From: Albugo candida
Lineage: Eukaryota; Oomycota; Peronosporomycetes; Albuginales
Length of the DNA stretch: 64,000 nt
Assembly: GCA_040437565.1 (NCBI GenBank)
Contig: JBDOQK010000001.1
Location: 806,001 to 870,000 of the forward strand
Direction of reading: 5' to 3'
How positions within the stretch are numbered: position 1 is the stretch's first letter; every line of letters begins with the position of its first letter. The notes under the pieces were generated by a model. That model did no database searches and was not told where the DNA came from. It worked only from the letters and a program-made list of their open reading frames with translations. Position numbers and translations under genes: made by a program. This document shows positions 33,770-45,049 of this stretch, in pieces.

Positions 33770-35170
33770 ACAGCAGAACAGATAACCGAAATTAAAAAAA
33801 AAGAAAAACCAAAGAGAACAAATAACTGAAACTCATAAAAAGAAAACCAGAGAGCAATGGTGGAGTTGACCTTGACGTGTCTTATTGTTGGTCATGGAGC
33901 GGTACTTTCGATTGAGATTGATGGTGGTAGGCAGGTACATTTTCTGAAGAAAGAAATTGTGAAGGAGGGAATGTACGATTTTCCTGCACATGAACTGACA
34001 CTNNNNNNNNNNNNNNNNNNNNNNNNNNNNNNNNNNNNNNNNNNNNNNNNNNNNNNNNNNNNNNNNNNNNNNNNNNNNNNNNNNNNNNNNNNNNNNNNNN
34101 NNGATCGAAGAAGATGACAAGGAGACTGTAAGCAATGCCGCTTTTTTAGATGATTCGGACGGGGTAAAACAGAACCAAAAAGCTGAAAAGGGTGATTTCG
34201 AAGACAAACAAACAGAGGTGGAGAAGGTTCTGATTCACTTATGTCTAAGCTGTACCAGAAGGAGATGGTGGTGGTACCTCGGAAGAGAAAAGTGGAAGCG
34301 GAAAAAGACCTCGATAAATTATAGGTTCATAGATTTGAAGCACATCGATCCTTGCAGCTGGAGGAGAAAGAAATTCGCTAGAGGCGTTCAGGAATCTCTA
34401 CCCAGTCGCTAGAGTGCAAACCAATACTGAGCTTCGTTCATCGGTTTTTAATCATGAAAAATGAGTCAGTTTGTCCTCTTGCACTAATTTGTGTTGACAC
34501 CTCTTGAACGAGCTTTGTTGGTCAGGAATCGCCTCCTTCCTCGTCACGAAGGCATAGCTTCTTCCTGCTGCTGCTTTTTGATTGAGTTACATTGCTCCTG
34601 GATAGTGGAGACTAAATTCATTCTAGCAGCTGATACGCTTGGAAATGACTCAAGTTCTTGTTCGAACTGCTGTGATTCCTGCAGTCTTGCTTCCATCCTC
34701 TGATGGGTAGCCAGCGGCAAAATTTCGCCTTTTCCTTCCTGCTACTCGAAGGCTCTTTCACGTGAGCGGAAAGGGTGAAATCGTCTGTGAGCTACAGGGT
34801 TGCATACACATTGTAATTGTGCGCATCGAAAGAGGACGTATCACACGTTCCTTTCATGTGAAGTGTAGCTACGGATCGATACGTTTACAGATTCGATGAT
34901 GGGTCTGCTTCAAGCAGCCTTTTTTTCAAATGTTTGTTCACTCTAAAAATCGTATGTTGAAACTGATGGAAGTGACGAGCCCATTTATAAGTCGATTGCA
35001 GATGCAGATCCAAAGATTACAATCTGAATAGAGGGAATCGGCAGCTTGTAGGTAGATTACTTTGTTGCAAATGATAACGGCTGTGAGATTTAGAAAAATG
35101 CGACGTTATCTTGATTTAATGCATCCGACAAGATTTCTTTGCTTCTTTTATGGCTTAATCTCGTAAGACA
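33770..35170 (+). repeat. Left arm of a diverged inverted duplication carrying CRN
   Basis: The sequence around and downstream of the CRN start (for example the 5' flank with A-rich runs, the segment after the gap, and the block near 34490-34880 and 35090-35160) is matched in reverse complement between about 53010 and 55560. Many substitutions and small indels separate the arms, so this is a real, older duplication, unlike the perfect gap copies. Confidence 0.65.
33857..34412 (+). CDS. Crinkler (CRN) type effector A, interrupted by a gap
   Basis: The N-terminus (MVELTLTCLIVGHGAVLSIE) and the later FLKKEIVKE match a CRN-type translocation domain and nearly copy those of the CRN at 53.7-55.5 kb. 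CRN proteins are oomycete effectors delivered into host cells. The 100-N gap at 34003-34102 falls where the LxLFLAK-type motif and any effector domain should begin. After it, a short acidic and Lys-rich segment runs to 34412. Whether a full C-terminal domain lies in the gap or has been lost cannot be told; I treat the locus as incomplete. Confidence 0.6.
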
Positions 35171-36070
35171 TGTGCACTTCAGTTGCGTTTTTCTGATCAA
35201 ATATATCAAAAAGATGTGTTATCAATGAACTTTGCTCGCTTTAGTCTTCGAACAAGAAATTGACTGTCGCGTAGTTCATCGCAAGTCTTTCATATCTTCT
35301 TAGTGATGGAGCCACTCATTTATAGACTTCTCTGTGTAAAATACCCACTTATGAAATGTTCTAGAATCCTCTGACAGCTGAAAAACTCGAAAGCAGATTA
35401 CATCAAGTCTCCTTGCATGATGCCCTGGTATACCTCATAACCTAGGTGCTTAGACTGCTTACATGAGATGTTCAAACCTTATGGAGAATCCTGCGGGTTT
35501 GCGGTGCTGCAATTGAATTGCGCGAACAATCTGATGCACCAGTCATATATGCTACGAATGTCATATTTTCCCCGGTGCAAGGTACAACAAATAGCTTGCG
35601 ATTTGTCTACGAGCATTTACTTAGCTGCTGTATGGCTTATTTGATAACGACACACAGTTTATCCTCGTCATACGCTCAGACAATATCCTTGATTACGTAA
35701 CAATAAGCGCTCAGTATGCACTATGAACCACATTGATCTTGAATAATATTTCAGCCGATGAAGACCAAATCTCACTCGGAGGTCACTAACTGCGTAGAGC
35801 CAGACTTCGAGGCTCATTGGGTCTACACATCTGAACTGACTATTGAAGCGAGTATGGAAAAACATGGCACTCCTTTACAATGATTGAAGAAACTGTCTAT
35901 ATCTATCATTTCATGATCAATTTAACGCGGCCTGAGATATTACACGTTTCCATGCATTTATTCACGAGACCAGGCTACCAGATATTTCCCACTCATTTGC
36001 AATATTTTGAAAAGGAAACCTGGATCCATAGTATGTGCCAAATGATTTATTCTGCTACACTAATTTCTGT
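34413..36070. other. Repeat-rich stretch without a supportable gene
   Basis: The first part belongs to the inverted duplication. Bases about 35210-35400 match, in reverse complement, about 42510-42750. Open frames at 35518-35700 and 35880-36113 carry no motif I recognise. Confidence 0.35.
35210..35400 (-). repeat. Inverted diverged copy of the 42.5 kb repeat
   Basis: Shared words such as ttcatatcttctt, ctcatttatagacttc and acagctgaaaaactcga appear here in the opposite orientation to 42510-42750. Divergence is moderate. It behaves like a short dispersed repeat of unknown class. Confidence 0.55.
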
Positions 36071-37078
36071 TTATAAAGATAGCAAAGCTTCGAGTGTTGA
36101 GTTTTCATCTTGATTGCAAGACTCGTACACTGCCAGTACGAGATCCGGATCGAACCCCATAGCGATTATCTACAAGAGAAGATGGTCAATTTAGGTCATG
36201 GATGCCAAAAAATTCATTACCCTTTGCAACGCATCCGAATCTTCCACTGATTGCCGCTGACGATGAGAACAGGAGCTATCGGTAACAGCCTTTCGACCGC
36301 CTTGATTTGTCCTAACATCAAAATGCTTATTCACATTGATCGGAAGCTTTAAGAACGCCAGTGTAGTTATGGGAATTTTCACGAGTTGATCAAGCAGCTC
36401 ATCTCCAAATAGCTCATGCATGGTAGTAAAAGCCTTAGAAATTTGCATTTTTCGTGTTTGGAGACGCCATTCCAAAAGCTGATGATAATATCGTATGTCA
36501 TAGAGCACATGTTTCATTGGTCCTAGGTTAGGATATCTATGAATCACCTCATCAATTTCGGCGATGTGAGCGTTTAGTGCGCTATCCTTGCCATTTTCAT
36601 CGTTCTCTGTTGCCAAGAAGGCGATTGCATCTTCTACAATGGTGCATTGGGGTAGAATTCCTCGCACGGATTGTTCCGAAAATCCCATTTCCAACAAAGT
36701 ATTCATTAGATTGCTTTTATCTGACAATGGAGTGGTTTGCGGTAATGCTGGTCTTGGACTGGATTGTACGTGATTGTCTTGCGTGACTACGAGGAAGTCG
36801 TTGCTGGATAAAGCGTATAAATCTATGATTTCACAATCTGCCAGAATCTGACCGCGTAGTACAACCAGCCAGCGAGAACTTTCATTTGCATCCCGTTTTC
36901 GAGCATTCGATGCAACCAAATATAACTTATAAATTTCGTCTAACAAATTCTCCTTCAATGCATAAACCGCTACTCGGTGCTCCGTATCTGCACATCGTAC
37001 ATTTATTTCTGCGACGCCGCTTTTCTTTGCTTTAGTGGAGTCGTTATAGCAATCGACATATCTGGCACAAATTTGCAT
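36071..37078 (-). CDS. Ubiquitin-like plus two-UBA protein (UBAC1-like)
   Basis: An N-terminal ubiquitin-like fold is suggested by WLVVLRGQILADCEIIDLYAL. A first UBA follows: LLEMGFSEQSVRGILPQC with DAIAFL. A helical middle part contains PNLGPMKHVLYDIRYYHQLL. Intron 36170-36220 (51 bases) joins LQR to IIAMGFDPDLVLAVYESCN, a second UBA ending at stop 36071. Without that splice the protein would end in NFLASMT and lose the second UBA. The order UBL-UBA-UBA resembles UBAC1/KPC2, a ubiquitin-ligase cofactor, or RAD23-like shuttles. About 312 residues. Role in proteasome delivery is inferred. Confidence 0.68.
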
Positions 37079-37322
37079 CTACTCCTGTGGTCAACTTCAC
37101 TGGCAAAATACGGTGGTATGGTATACTGAGAAATTGCTACTTCTTTTTGCCGCAAAGTACGGTACTAAAAGACACCGCAATGAGCTCATGATTATCAATG
37201 ATCTGTGTCACAACGGTAAAAGAGCAGTCTTGTAGCATAAAAAAACTAATCATACGGTCGTGTGTTGCAATTTACGACTTGTATCGAGAAAGCATGCTCA
37301 ATCTTATTATCATTTCAATATG

Positions 37323-38778
37323 TCATCTACCTGTCGAACACGTATTTTGTGATCTACTTTGCTTCAATGATGATTGTTGCCTCTTTTTATCTTTTAGGTA
37401 TCGAGAGTAGATGAAAAGCACCAAGTCGATCAGATCTTGCTTTTCTTTGCATGTGTTATCGTTGTAACCGGCACGCCTGATTATCGTTCTCAGTTCCACT
37501 ACGCTCATTGTTGCGATTGATTCTAATGATGTTCCGGGTTCCAACGGGTTTGGCACTTCGCGATATGAGGATGCCGATGATTTACTTTTGTGACAAGAAG
37601 ATTGTGGAATGGTAACTCTGTCACGCTCTAACGGTAACAGTCCGATCATGACTCGAATGAATTGTATGGCCTGGAAGTACCCTTCTTGAGGCCTTGGACT
37701 ATTATGACCACCCTTGAATGTATACAACTGCTTTGGGCCTTTGTGCTGTTTATACAATTCCTTGACATGTTCTGGACGAACCAGATTATCACTTAGTCCT
37801 AACATGTAATATGCTGGAACTTTGCACCTTCCAGAGTTAATGATTAAATCAATGCAATGTGTGATTCTCTCGCATATCTTACTTGTGCACTCGATCAATT
37901 GGCCTCAGTTTGAACATATCAAACTTCGCTCTGCGTTTGATGTCTCTTCTCATCAGTTGCATCACCGCTTTCACAGCAAGTTTCGGTACTGCGACTTTCC
38001 CATCACTTACTAACTCAGTGGCAAGTTGCTGAAGCGAGGAGAAGGGTGAGTCCAGTACCATCGCATGTATCTTGAGATCTTCTTCAGCATATAAGAGCGA
38101 TGCAACAGCACCCATACTACGTCCCCATAATACAATACTACCAGCTTCATTTGTACTATTGATATAATGCACAGCAGCAGCGATATCTAGCTTTTCATGA
38201 TACCCAAGAGAAACGTATTTTCCCTACTACTTGTTAAGGTTTTTCCATCACAATATTTGCTTACACAGTCCGTACCTCAGAGTTTCCTGATCCTGCAAAA
38301 TCTAACGAGAAGACCGAAAATCCAGCTGGAACACCAATGCGCACGATGTCTAGACTTCCAACCCTGCAGGAACAATTGCCATGAAGTACAATGATGCATG
38401 GTGGTCGTTTGTTAATGGCTTCGTATTGATTTGAATTGGTATTCTCGTTGTAAAGCGAACTGCCATATCTTCTACTATCGAAATTTGGTTTCCACCAGCT
38501 GCACTCTAAATTAAATCCTCCCTTGTTCTTGAGCTGCAAGTCCAGGCGATTCGTGAGTATACCATCGATCAAGACTCTTTTAGGTCCAAGATCCTGAATT
38601 GTGTATTCTGCTCGTATCGGACGGATGACATTCTGCACAAGTACCTCGTATCCATCCTTCAACATTGCCCATATCCCACGTCTTGGGTCCTGTTGTGCCA
38701 CTACAGCAGTAGGTGAAATATCAGTGTATAACTCTCTCCAAACGAATTAATAAACGCACCTGACTTATCGATTGTCAT
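37323..38778 (-). CDS. Alpha/beta hydrolase with C-terminal SAP-like motif
   Basis: Exons 38778-38760, 38700-38276, 38223-37883 and 37827-37323 with introns of 59, 52 and 55 bases. The first exon supplies only MTIDKS. The hydrolase core shows PPCIIVLHGNCS, SLDFAGSGNSEG, the nucleophile elbow WGRSMGA, VLDSPFSS, and GGHNSPRP carrying the catalytic His; LGLSDNLV probably holds the acid. This resembles the BEM46/ABHD17 class. After residue ~350 comes SIATMSVVELRTIIRRAG then EKQDLIDLVL, a SAP/MANF-type helix-turn-helix, followed by a basic tail. Substrate is unknown; depalmitoylase-like activity would be a guess from relatives. Confidence 0.75.
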
Positions 38779-38892
38779 GATTCCCAGTAAAGCGTGACAG
38801 CCTCAAGAATTTCTGCTCGCTTTTCTGCCGTCGATAGACAGCCTAGATTGTTCTTATTTTATACACTGTTATATTTCTTATCGAATCATCAG

Positions 38893-39184
38893 ATGCTTCG
38901 TGCCAGAGAAACGTGTGATTGGGTACGTGTGAAAGCTTCGGTTAGGAATAGGAAGGGTATAGGCCGTGTGAGTAAGAAATGACAAATTGCTCACTGTGCA
39001 GCGTGAGAGATTAGCATTGCGAACCGTTGTCGGCGATACATTGTACCTTACGCAGAAAGCTACAAGAAAGCTCAATGTGAAGCTGTACGAAGGATTAACT
39101 CGTAATGTGTCTCGCGAAGTGCAGGTATCGCACAGAAACGATGATGCAGGGTACCTCTTGAATATGGGCTGGGTGCAGACATAG
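38893..39184 (+). CDS. Possible small spliced protein
   Basis: An ATG at 38893 opens a short exon (MLRARETCDW); a GT..AG intron of about 77 bases could join it to an exon ending at 39184 with ALRTVVGDTLYLTQKATRKL and NDDAGYLLNMGWVQT. The last stop abuts the end of the minus-strand gene at 39186. I do not recognise it and it may be chance. Confidence 0.2.
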
Positions 39185-39185
39185 G

Positions 39186-40301
39186 TCAGACATGGAAATT
39201 AGACAAATCCAAGTCCCAATTATGGCTAGCCATACGACTGGAAAGACCATTTTGGCTCGGTTGAAATTTCTCAAATCGGCGGGGTGGGCTGGTCGTTTTA
39301 CAAGCCTGCCTGTGACTTTCGTGACGCGAAGACGAGATAGGAGAATATTCCGACCATGTCTTGGAATTCGAAGTCCGACGAGTCAGTATGCGATCACGAG
39401 GAGAACTTGAGATTTCTGATTTTGGCTCCTCCTTGGAGCAGGAACACACACCTGAAGTTTCCTTCCGTCTACCGTCTCGTTTGAGAGAGTTTCTTGTTTG
39501 GAGTGTTTCTAGTGTCGATTGCACTGAGCGGGGAGAGAGATTTGCTGGAGAGCGATTTGAACTTTGGATTGAGTCCGGGGATTTCGTTCTTATTTGTACA
39601 TTGCTTTCTGATCTTGTGTATGATCGAGGAGAACACTGCAACTCAGACAATGGTTTTCGCCCCATTTGAAGTGTTTGTTGCGATTGGATCGGTCGGTCCA
39701 TGTTGGTTCCTTGATCCACTTTATCCACCGCAACGCATCGGTTCTTGTATGCGCACTGCTTGAATGACACTTGCAAAAAATCTTCCTCAGGGCGTGGGTC
39801 AGGTTTACATGGAACCGTGTTCACACTTGCATTTTTCCTATTCAAATGTGCAAGAATTTGATCATTGATTTCCCGCTCTCTTTCGCCAAGCAGAGCTTCT
39901 TTTTGTTCTCTTAGTCGAAGTAGGTCCGAAAAGGGAAGCTTGCAGTCATGGATGATTGTCTTCTTCGCACTTATCTCTCTGTTGACGAAATTACGAGTTT
40001 TTTCACTTCTTTTTTGTTCCACGTTGACCGTTCTTCCAAAAGGCACTATTGAAGGAGCTGGAGCCTCTAACGTCCGGTGGCGATGACTTGCTTCAACCTC
40101 CTTTCGAATGAGATTATCAAGCACCAGGGACATTTCCTGTAAAGTTAGAGGAAATTTGCCATCTGCTTCAGGCATCTTTCTTCTCATGCGGATATCATAG
40201 TTTTGCAAAAACTTGGTGTGAATAGCTTCGAGCACACGCCTGGATATTTGCTCAACTGAGTTTTGAGGGTCTATAGACGTACTATTTTCTGAGGCGAGCA
40301 T
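39186..40301 (-). CDS. Ser/Arg-rich hypothetical protein
   Basis: Open frame of about 370 residues; an in-frame GTG at 40340 lies upstream, but the first ATG is at 40301, or an unseen 5' exon may exist. The N-terminal third is helical (VEQISRRVLEAIHTKFL, LTLQEMSLVLDNLIRKEVEA, DLLRLREQKEALLGERERE). The C-terminal half is Ser/Arg/Pro-rich and probably disordered, with many SPR/RSP sites typical of kinase targets. No family is recognised. It may be regulated by phosphorylation; nothing else can be said. Confidence 0.55.
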   Translation of the reverse strand: MLASENSTSIDPQNSVEQISRRVLEAIHTKFLQNYDIRMRRKMPEADGKFPLTLQEMSLVLDNLIRKEVEASHRHRTLEAPAPSIVPFGRTVNVEQKRSEKTRNFVNREISAKKTIIHDCKLPFSDLLRLREQKEALLGEREREINDQILAHLNRKNASVNTVPCKPDPRPEEDFLQVSFKQCAYKNRCVAVDKVDQGTNMDRPIQSQQTLQMGRKPLSELQCSPRSYTRSESNVQIRTKSPDSIQSSNRSPANLSPRSVQSTLETLQTRNSLKRDGRRKETSGVCSCSKEEPKSEISSSPRDRILTRRTSNSKTWSEYSPISSSRHESHRQACKTTSPPRRFEKFQPSQNGLSSRMASHNWDLDLSNFHV

Positions 40302-40467
40302 ACTGTCCGATCCAAGTAAGGTGTTCCTAATGTTAGACACTCATAGGGTGACCGTAGAGAAGAGCGACTGTTTCCAGCCACTTTGTACTGCCAGCACGTG
40401 TGCACACTCATGATAGTGTACGTGGTGTAAGGTTGTGTTAAATCGTACCAGCTAATTCCGAATCACC

Positions 40468-42438
40468 ATGCTATTCACCCGTTCGCCTGTGTACGCTCGA
40501 CACGGTATGGTGGCTACGTCACAACCGCTTGCTAGTGACATAGGACTATCGATTCTTAAGCGAGGAGGGAACGCTGTGGATGCTGCCATTGCTGTCGCAG
40601 CGGCTCTGGGGGTGCTCGAACCGTGTTCTACAGGGATTGGTGGAGACTGCTTTCTACTATTTTTTGATGCAATTACAAATCAGGTATCCGGACTGAACGG
40701 AAGTGGAAGGAGTCCTTCGGGTATTACTTTGAAAAGTGTGCAAGCAGATCTGACGCAAAATGACGGAAACGTCCCATTTCGCATACCAGTTGAGCATGGT
40801 CATAGTGTCACAATTCCTGGAACCGTTGCCGGCTGGATTGATGCAGTTGAATGCTGGGGGACTTTGCCTTTGAGAGAAATTCTCTCTCCATCGATTAAAC
40901 TTGCTCGCGAAGGATTCCCAGTAGGGCCAGTTACCTCGGAATTATGGATGAGTTGCGAGTCAACCTTGGCTGCGCGAGCAAATGGATCAGATCTTCTCTG
41001 TGATGGCAAAGCACCTGCTCCCGGATCTACATGCTACAATGAGTATCTAGCACAAGTGCTGGAGGAGATTATAAATAACGGGAAAGCAGGCTTTTACAAA
41101 GGCTGGGTGGCTAAAGCTATTACTCAATCTGTCAGGGAAGCCGGTGGTGCTCTGAGCATGGAAGACTTGGCCTCTCACAAATCGGATTTTGTGAACCCGA
41201 TCAAAACAGAATTTGCAGACTTGGACGTTTACGAAGTACCTCCAAGCGGTCAAGGGATCGCTGCTTTACTAGCGCTGAACATAATGCAGCGATTTCGTCA
41301 CGAAAACCAGTGGGAAGTAAAGCACAACAGTGCAGGATATCTTCATGTACTCACTGAAGCACTCCGCCTAGCATTTACTGACGCACAATGGTATGCTTGT
41401 GATCCAGATCACTACGCAAGCTCCAACGATGCNNNNNNNNNNNNNNNNNNNNNNNNNNNNNNNNNNNNNNNNNNNNNNNNNNNNNNNNNNNNNNNNNNNN
41501 NNNNNNNNNNNNNNNNNNNNNNNNNNNNNNNNGGGATCGCTGCTTTACTAGCGCTGAACATAATGCAGCGATTTCGTCACGAAAACCAGTGGGAAGTAAA
41601 GCACAACAGTGCAGGATATCTTCATGTACTCACTGAAGCACTCCGCCTAGCATTTACTGACGCACAATGGTATGCTTGTGATCCAGATCACTACGCAAGC
41701 TCCAACGATGCCACTTCGTGCATACCATTAGAGCACTTGCTCAGCAAAGAGTACGCGAGTGAGCACGCATCCAAGATTAGGATGGAATCTGCCATTGTCG
41801 ATCCGAAAAGAGGTAGTCCAGAGCTTTATTGTGACACCGTAAGCTTTCAAGTTGTTGACGTTTGGGGGAATGCTGTATCCATGGTAAATAGTGTTTACGA
41901 GGCATTTGGATCAAAAATCATTCCAAAAGATTGTGGCTTCGTACTTCAAAATCGGGGCAGTAATTTCTTCTTACTTCCCGGAAAGCATCCACATCCTAAT
42001 ATGTTGGGATTCAATAAACGACCTTACCACACGATCATTCCAGCCATTTCAGTGTTCGCTGGCTCCAATGCCTTGCACGGGTCGTGGTCATGTATGGGAG
42101 GCTTTATGCAGCCACAAGGTCATGTGCAGCTTCTGTGCAATTTATGCTGGTTCAAAATGGATCCACAGGAAGCGATTGATGCCCCGAGGCTGTGTATCCA
42201 CGGATATGATCAATTGCGTCATGTAGATGATACAAGTTTACAAATATCACTAGAGCACGGCATCGATGAAAGCGTTGTTCAAGCAATGCGATCATTAGGA
42301 CACAATGTTGGTCCTATTTGCAACATCAAGAAACAAAGCGTCTTTGGTCGTGCTCAGATGATTTTGAAAGATCCATCAAATGGTTTGTTGGTTGGAGGCT
42401 CCGATGGCCGAGCAGATGGATGCGCCATGGGATTTTGA
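40468..42438 (+). CDS. Gamma-glutamyltransferase family protein
   Basis: Ntn-hydrolase of the gamma-glutamyltranspeptidase family, which cleaves gamma-glutamyl bonds such as that of glutathione. RGGNAVDAAIAVAAALGVLEP and GIGGDCFLLFFD are the family N-terminal signatures. CDTVSFQVVDVWGNAVSMVNS contains the nucleophile Thr at the start of the small subunit. No signal peptide is seen, unlike secreted animal and bacterial forms, and the sequence resembles the YwrD-like subgroup. As assembled, the frame reads through a 100-N gap (41433-41532) with an exact 179-base repeat on both sides, adding 93 spurious codons; the true length is probably about 563 residues. Intronless, unlike most neighbours. 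Confidence 0.85.
   Translation: MLFTRSPVYARHGMVATSQPLASDIGLSILKRGGNAVDAAIAVAAALGVLEPCSTGIGGDCFLLFFDAITNQVSGLNGSGRSPSGITLKSVQADLTQNDGNVPFRIPVEHGHSVTIPGTVAGWIDAVECWGTLPLREILSPSIKLAREGFPVGPVTSELWMSCESTLAARANGSDLLCDGKAPAPGSTCYNEYLAQVLEEIINNGKAGFYKGWVAKAITQSVREAGGALSMEDLASHKSDFVNPIKTEFADLDVYEVPPSGQGIAALLALNIMQRFRHENQWEVKHNSAGYLHVLTEALRLAFTDAQWYACDPDHYASSNDXXXXXXXXXXXXXXXXXXXXXXXXXXXXXXXXXXGIAALLALNIMQRFRHENQWEVKHNSAGYLHVLTEALRLAFTDAQWYACDPDHYASSNDATSCIPLEHLLSKEYASEHASKIRMESAIVDPKRGSPELYCDTVSFQVVDVWGNAVSMVNSVYEAFGSKIIPKDCGFVLQNRGSNFFLLPGKHPHPNMLGFNKRPYHTIIPAISVFAGSNALHGSWSCMGGFMQPQGHVQLLCNLCWFKMDPQEAIDAPRLCIHGYDQLRHVDDTSLQISLEHGIDESVVQAMRSLGHNVGPICNIKKQSVFGRAQMILKDPSNGLLVGGSDGRADGCAMGF
41254..41711. 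repeat. 179-base direct copies around a gap inside the transferase gene
   Basis: Bases 41254-41432 equal 41533-41711. The inserted length (279 bases) happens to keep frame, which hides the error in a translated annotation. Confidence 0.9.
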
Positions 42439-42509
42439 CTGAATCGTTTATCTACCAATCATTTGATTCACACGATCATAATGAGACTTGATGTAATTTG
42501 CTCTTCCAA

Positions 42510-42750
42510 AGATCGAGTTTTTCAGCTGTCAGAGCATCTTGGAACATTTCATAAGCACGTATTTTACAAAGGGAAGTCTATAAATGAGTGACATCCATCA
42601 CATCGAAGCGACGGTCCCGCGAAGAGAGATGAAGTACGGATTCTCATGTCTGTAAGCTGCAAGTGCTCCACCCCGAAATGAAAAGAAGATATGAAAGACT
42701 TGCGATGAACTACGTGACAGTCAATTTCATGTTCGAAGACGAAAACGAGC
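42510..42750 (+). repeat. Dispersed repeat related to 35.2-35.4 kb
   Basis: Directly downstream of the transferase. Its reverse complement matches 35210-35400 with substitutions. A 150-codon open frame (42663-43115) starts inside it and shows no recognisable domain. Confidence 0.5.
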
Positions 42751-43524
42751 AAAGATCATTGACATCACATCTTTTGGATATATTTGCTCACAAAAACGCA
42801 ACTGTCCCAGACCTGAGCTCCTTTGTATGGTTCAACGTCGACGATGCGTTCTCTTTTGATCGTATCGATGTCGATTATTTCTTTTCACATTTTTTTTGTT
42901 CTTTGCAGATTATAAAATGGCATTTTACAATTCATATGAAGTTGTCACCCAATGTTTGGAGATCTCACATGACGAATGAACACATGCTTCCGTTGCCTCA
43001 CTTTCAGCCTCTAACTGCCCGGATAAGTAATGGTGGCATGTCAAATGCGCAGAACGTATTTCTCACTTTTCAACCAGCCCAGAGAAACGTGACTGGGATT
43101 ATCCATGGGATCTGAGTGGTAGTGTGTACACAAGTTCATCTGTGGCCTTTATAGTGCAAGGGAATCTAAGGAAATATGATAGAGATGGAGTCAATCATCC
43201 CAGCGTATTAGAGCTTCATGGTAATCAATACTTGAAACACTAGTTTAAACTTGAAAGTGTACAATGCGGCTGTCTATCTCGAGTGGCCATGCAATTGCTA
43301 GCTATGAATCAAGTTCAAGATGTTTTCAAGAATCCTCTTTACACAATGCAGCTGATCACTAAAGAAGGAACGAGTTGCATTTCTTCTACATCGAAGTATT
43401 TGGAGCAATGAGGCGGGATATACTTTCAATGAGCTGTACTACAAAACGGACCGTTTCTCGAGCGTGCACATTGGCCAAGTGAGCCTTATCAGTGATGGAT
43501 CAGATCCGTGTCCAATCAAAGCTA

Positions 43525-44310
43525 AACCTTTGGTATCCATCGTCATCCCCGCATATAATGCTGAGCATTATGTGGAGGAAGCTATGCGTAGTATAATGAA
43601 TCAAACCTACCCTACAGAAATCTGGGAATAGTTGTCATTGACGGTGCCAGCACCGACTCCACACGGCACATTATTGAGAATCTGATGAAAGAGGATAACC
43701 GCATACACTACTCAAAATCCGAGGAATTTGGGGGTTGTGGTAGCTTTGAACGTTAGCTTCATGAAAGCTAAAGTTGCTTGCATTGCTCGAATGGATGCCG
43801 ATGATTTGTCCATGTCAGAACGTGTTGCAAGGAAGGTAGTGTTTTTAGTGAGAATCTGTATATCGACATTTTGGGTACGTCCATGACATTTGGTCAAAGC
43901 AACTTGTCTGCAGCCGATGGTCAATCATTCATTGTCCCCGATCATTACGCAATGGCAAATGCTGTTTGGATGTCACTTTGCTCACCCAGCTGCCTTGATC
44001 AGGCGCAGCGTCGTCGATCAAATAATCAGCAGAACGGGACAAAAAGTGATATATAATGAGTCCTGGTCTTGCTGCGAAGACTACGATTTGTGGCTTCGTT
44101 GTTTGTATGATCATCAGTTGCCATGGCGAGTCTAGGTGACGTGTTATTACTGCATAGAAACACGCCCGCAATATCTCAAAAAAAACGTTCGCGGCAAAAA
44201 GATGAAGCTGATAATATTATTGGCAAATACTTGCCAAGATGGATCGGAATACATGTGAGAAAGAGATATCATTCGAATGTCACGAGCATCCACAACTACT
44301 GGGAATGAGC
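43525..44310 (+). pseudogene. Broken family-2 glycosyltransferase
   Basis: The N-terminal signature VSIVIPAYNAEHYVEEAM and QTYP begins at about 43530. The next blocks lie in other frames: VVIDGASTDSTRHIIENL, LGVVVALNVSF and ARMDADDLSMSERVARK (the DxD-type metal site), then CEDYDLWLRCLYDH near 44075. Single-base shifts near 43622 and 43730, and stops later, break the frame; normal introns do not explain them. Order and spacing fit a GT2 enzyme. Coding 5' flank (42.7-43.5 kb) is unclear. The origin could be host or acquired; no test is possible by eye. Confidence 0.65.
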
Positions 44311-45040
44311 AAAGCGATTCAGAAACCATCCAATCTTCGTCGATTTTAATGAAGCAATTCAGATAATTCACAAATTAGGCGACTATTTTCTCGGCTTTAT
44401 GCGATGAACGATTCCGTAGTATTCCATCAGAAGAAGAGCTCCAATCGGCATGATCTTATATTTGTCAGTATGTAGTCGCCAGGGAAGAAATGCTTGCCTT
44501 GGAGGCTTTTAGTGCACTGGGGATTTCACTGGTGCAGCAAATATGTGGATACCTTACTGTGAGAAAAATGAAAGAGAGGGTAGAGGAGCATTCTGTCAAA
44601 TGCTCGGCAACACCAAAGAAGCACGGCAAAAGGACAAAGAGGTGCATTTGTCCAGCTACATTGCCAAATCGATTGACTTTTAGATTCGCATAATGTTTCT
44701 TTAAGACAACCTGGTGGTTGTATGCTTTAAGCAGTATTCTCACTGAATAGTGCCGTTTTAAACAGTGATCGATGTTGCGTCACTCAGTTCGGATGCGTCC
44801 TATCCATAGTTTTAGATGAACAAGATTCGAGGTTGCAACATATTCTGAGTCAAAGTGTCTTGCTTTCCTGTTCAATAAAAATGCCTTGTTGCATCCTCTT
44901 GGCAAATTGCGCACATGTCATTCCATGTAATCTTTTGGATGCAAATTCATACTGTCATTGCCCACTAGTAGTTTCACACATTTCATCCGCTTCCACTCGA
45001 TGCAAGGGATGGATCACCTTGGTATCAGATTAACATGCTA
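44311..45040. other. Unassigned stretch after the glycosyltransferase remnant
   Basis: Short open frames only, for example 44490-44693 ending in a Lys/Arg-rich segment. No recognisable domain; probably further decayed DNA. Confidence 0.3.
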
Positions 45041-45049
45041 AGGATGTCT

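Noticed and set aside
34003-34102. CRN A as a short complete effector
   Set aside because: The reading after the gap need not be in the same frame or even the same gene body; completeness cannot be claimed.
39192-39763. Plus-strand open frames opposite the Ser-rich protein
   Set aside because: Antisense of a low-complexity coding region commonly leaves open frames; no motif is present.
41254-41711. Internal 60-residue repeat in the gamma-glutamyltransferase
   Set aside because: The repeat exists only because a contig overlap and 100 N happen to add a multiple of three; the family has no such repeat.
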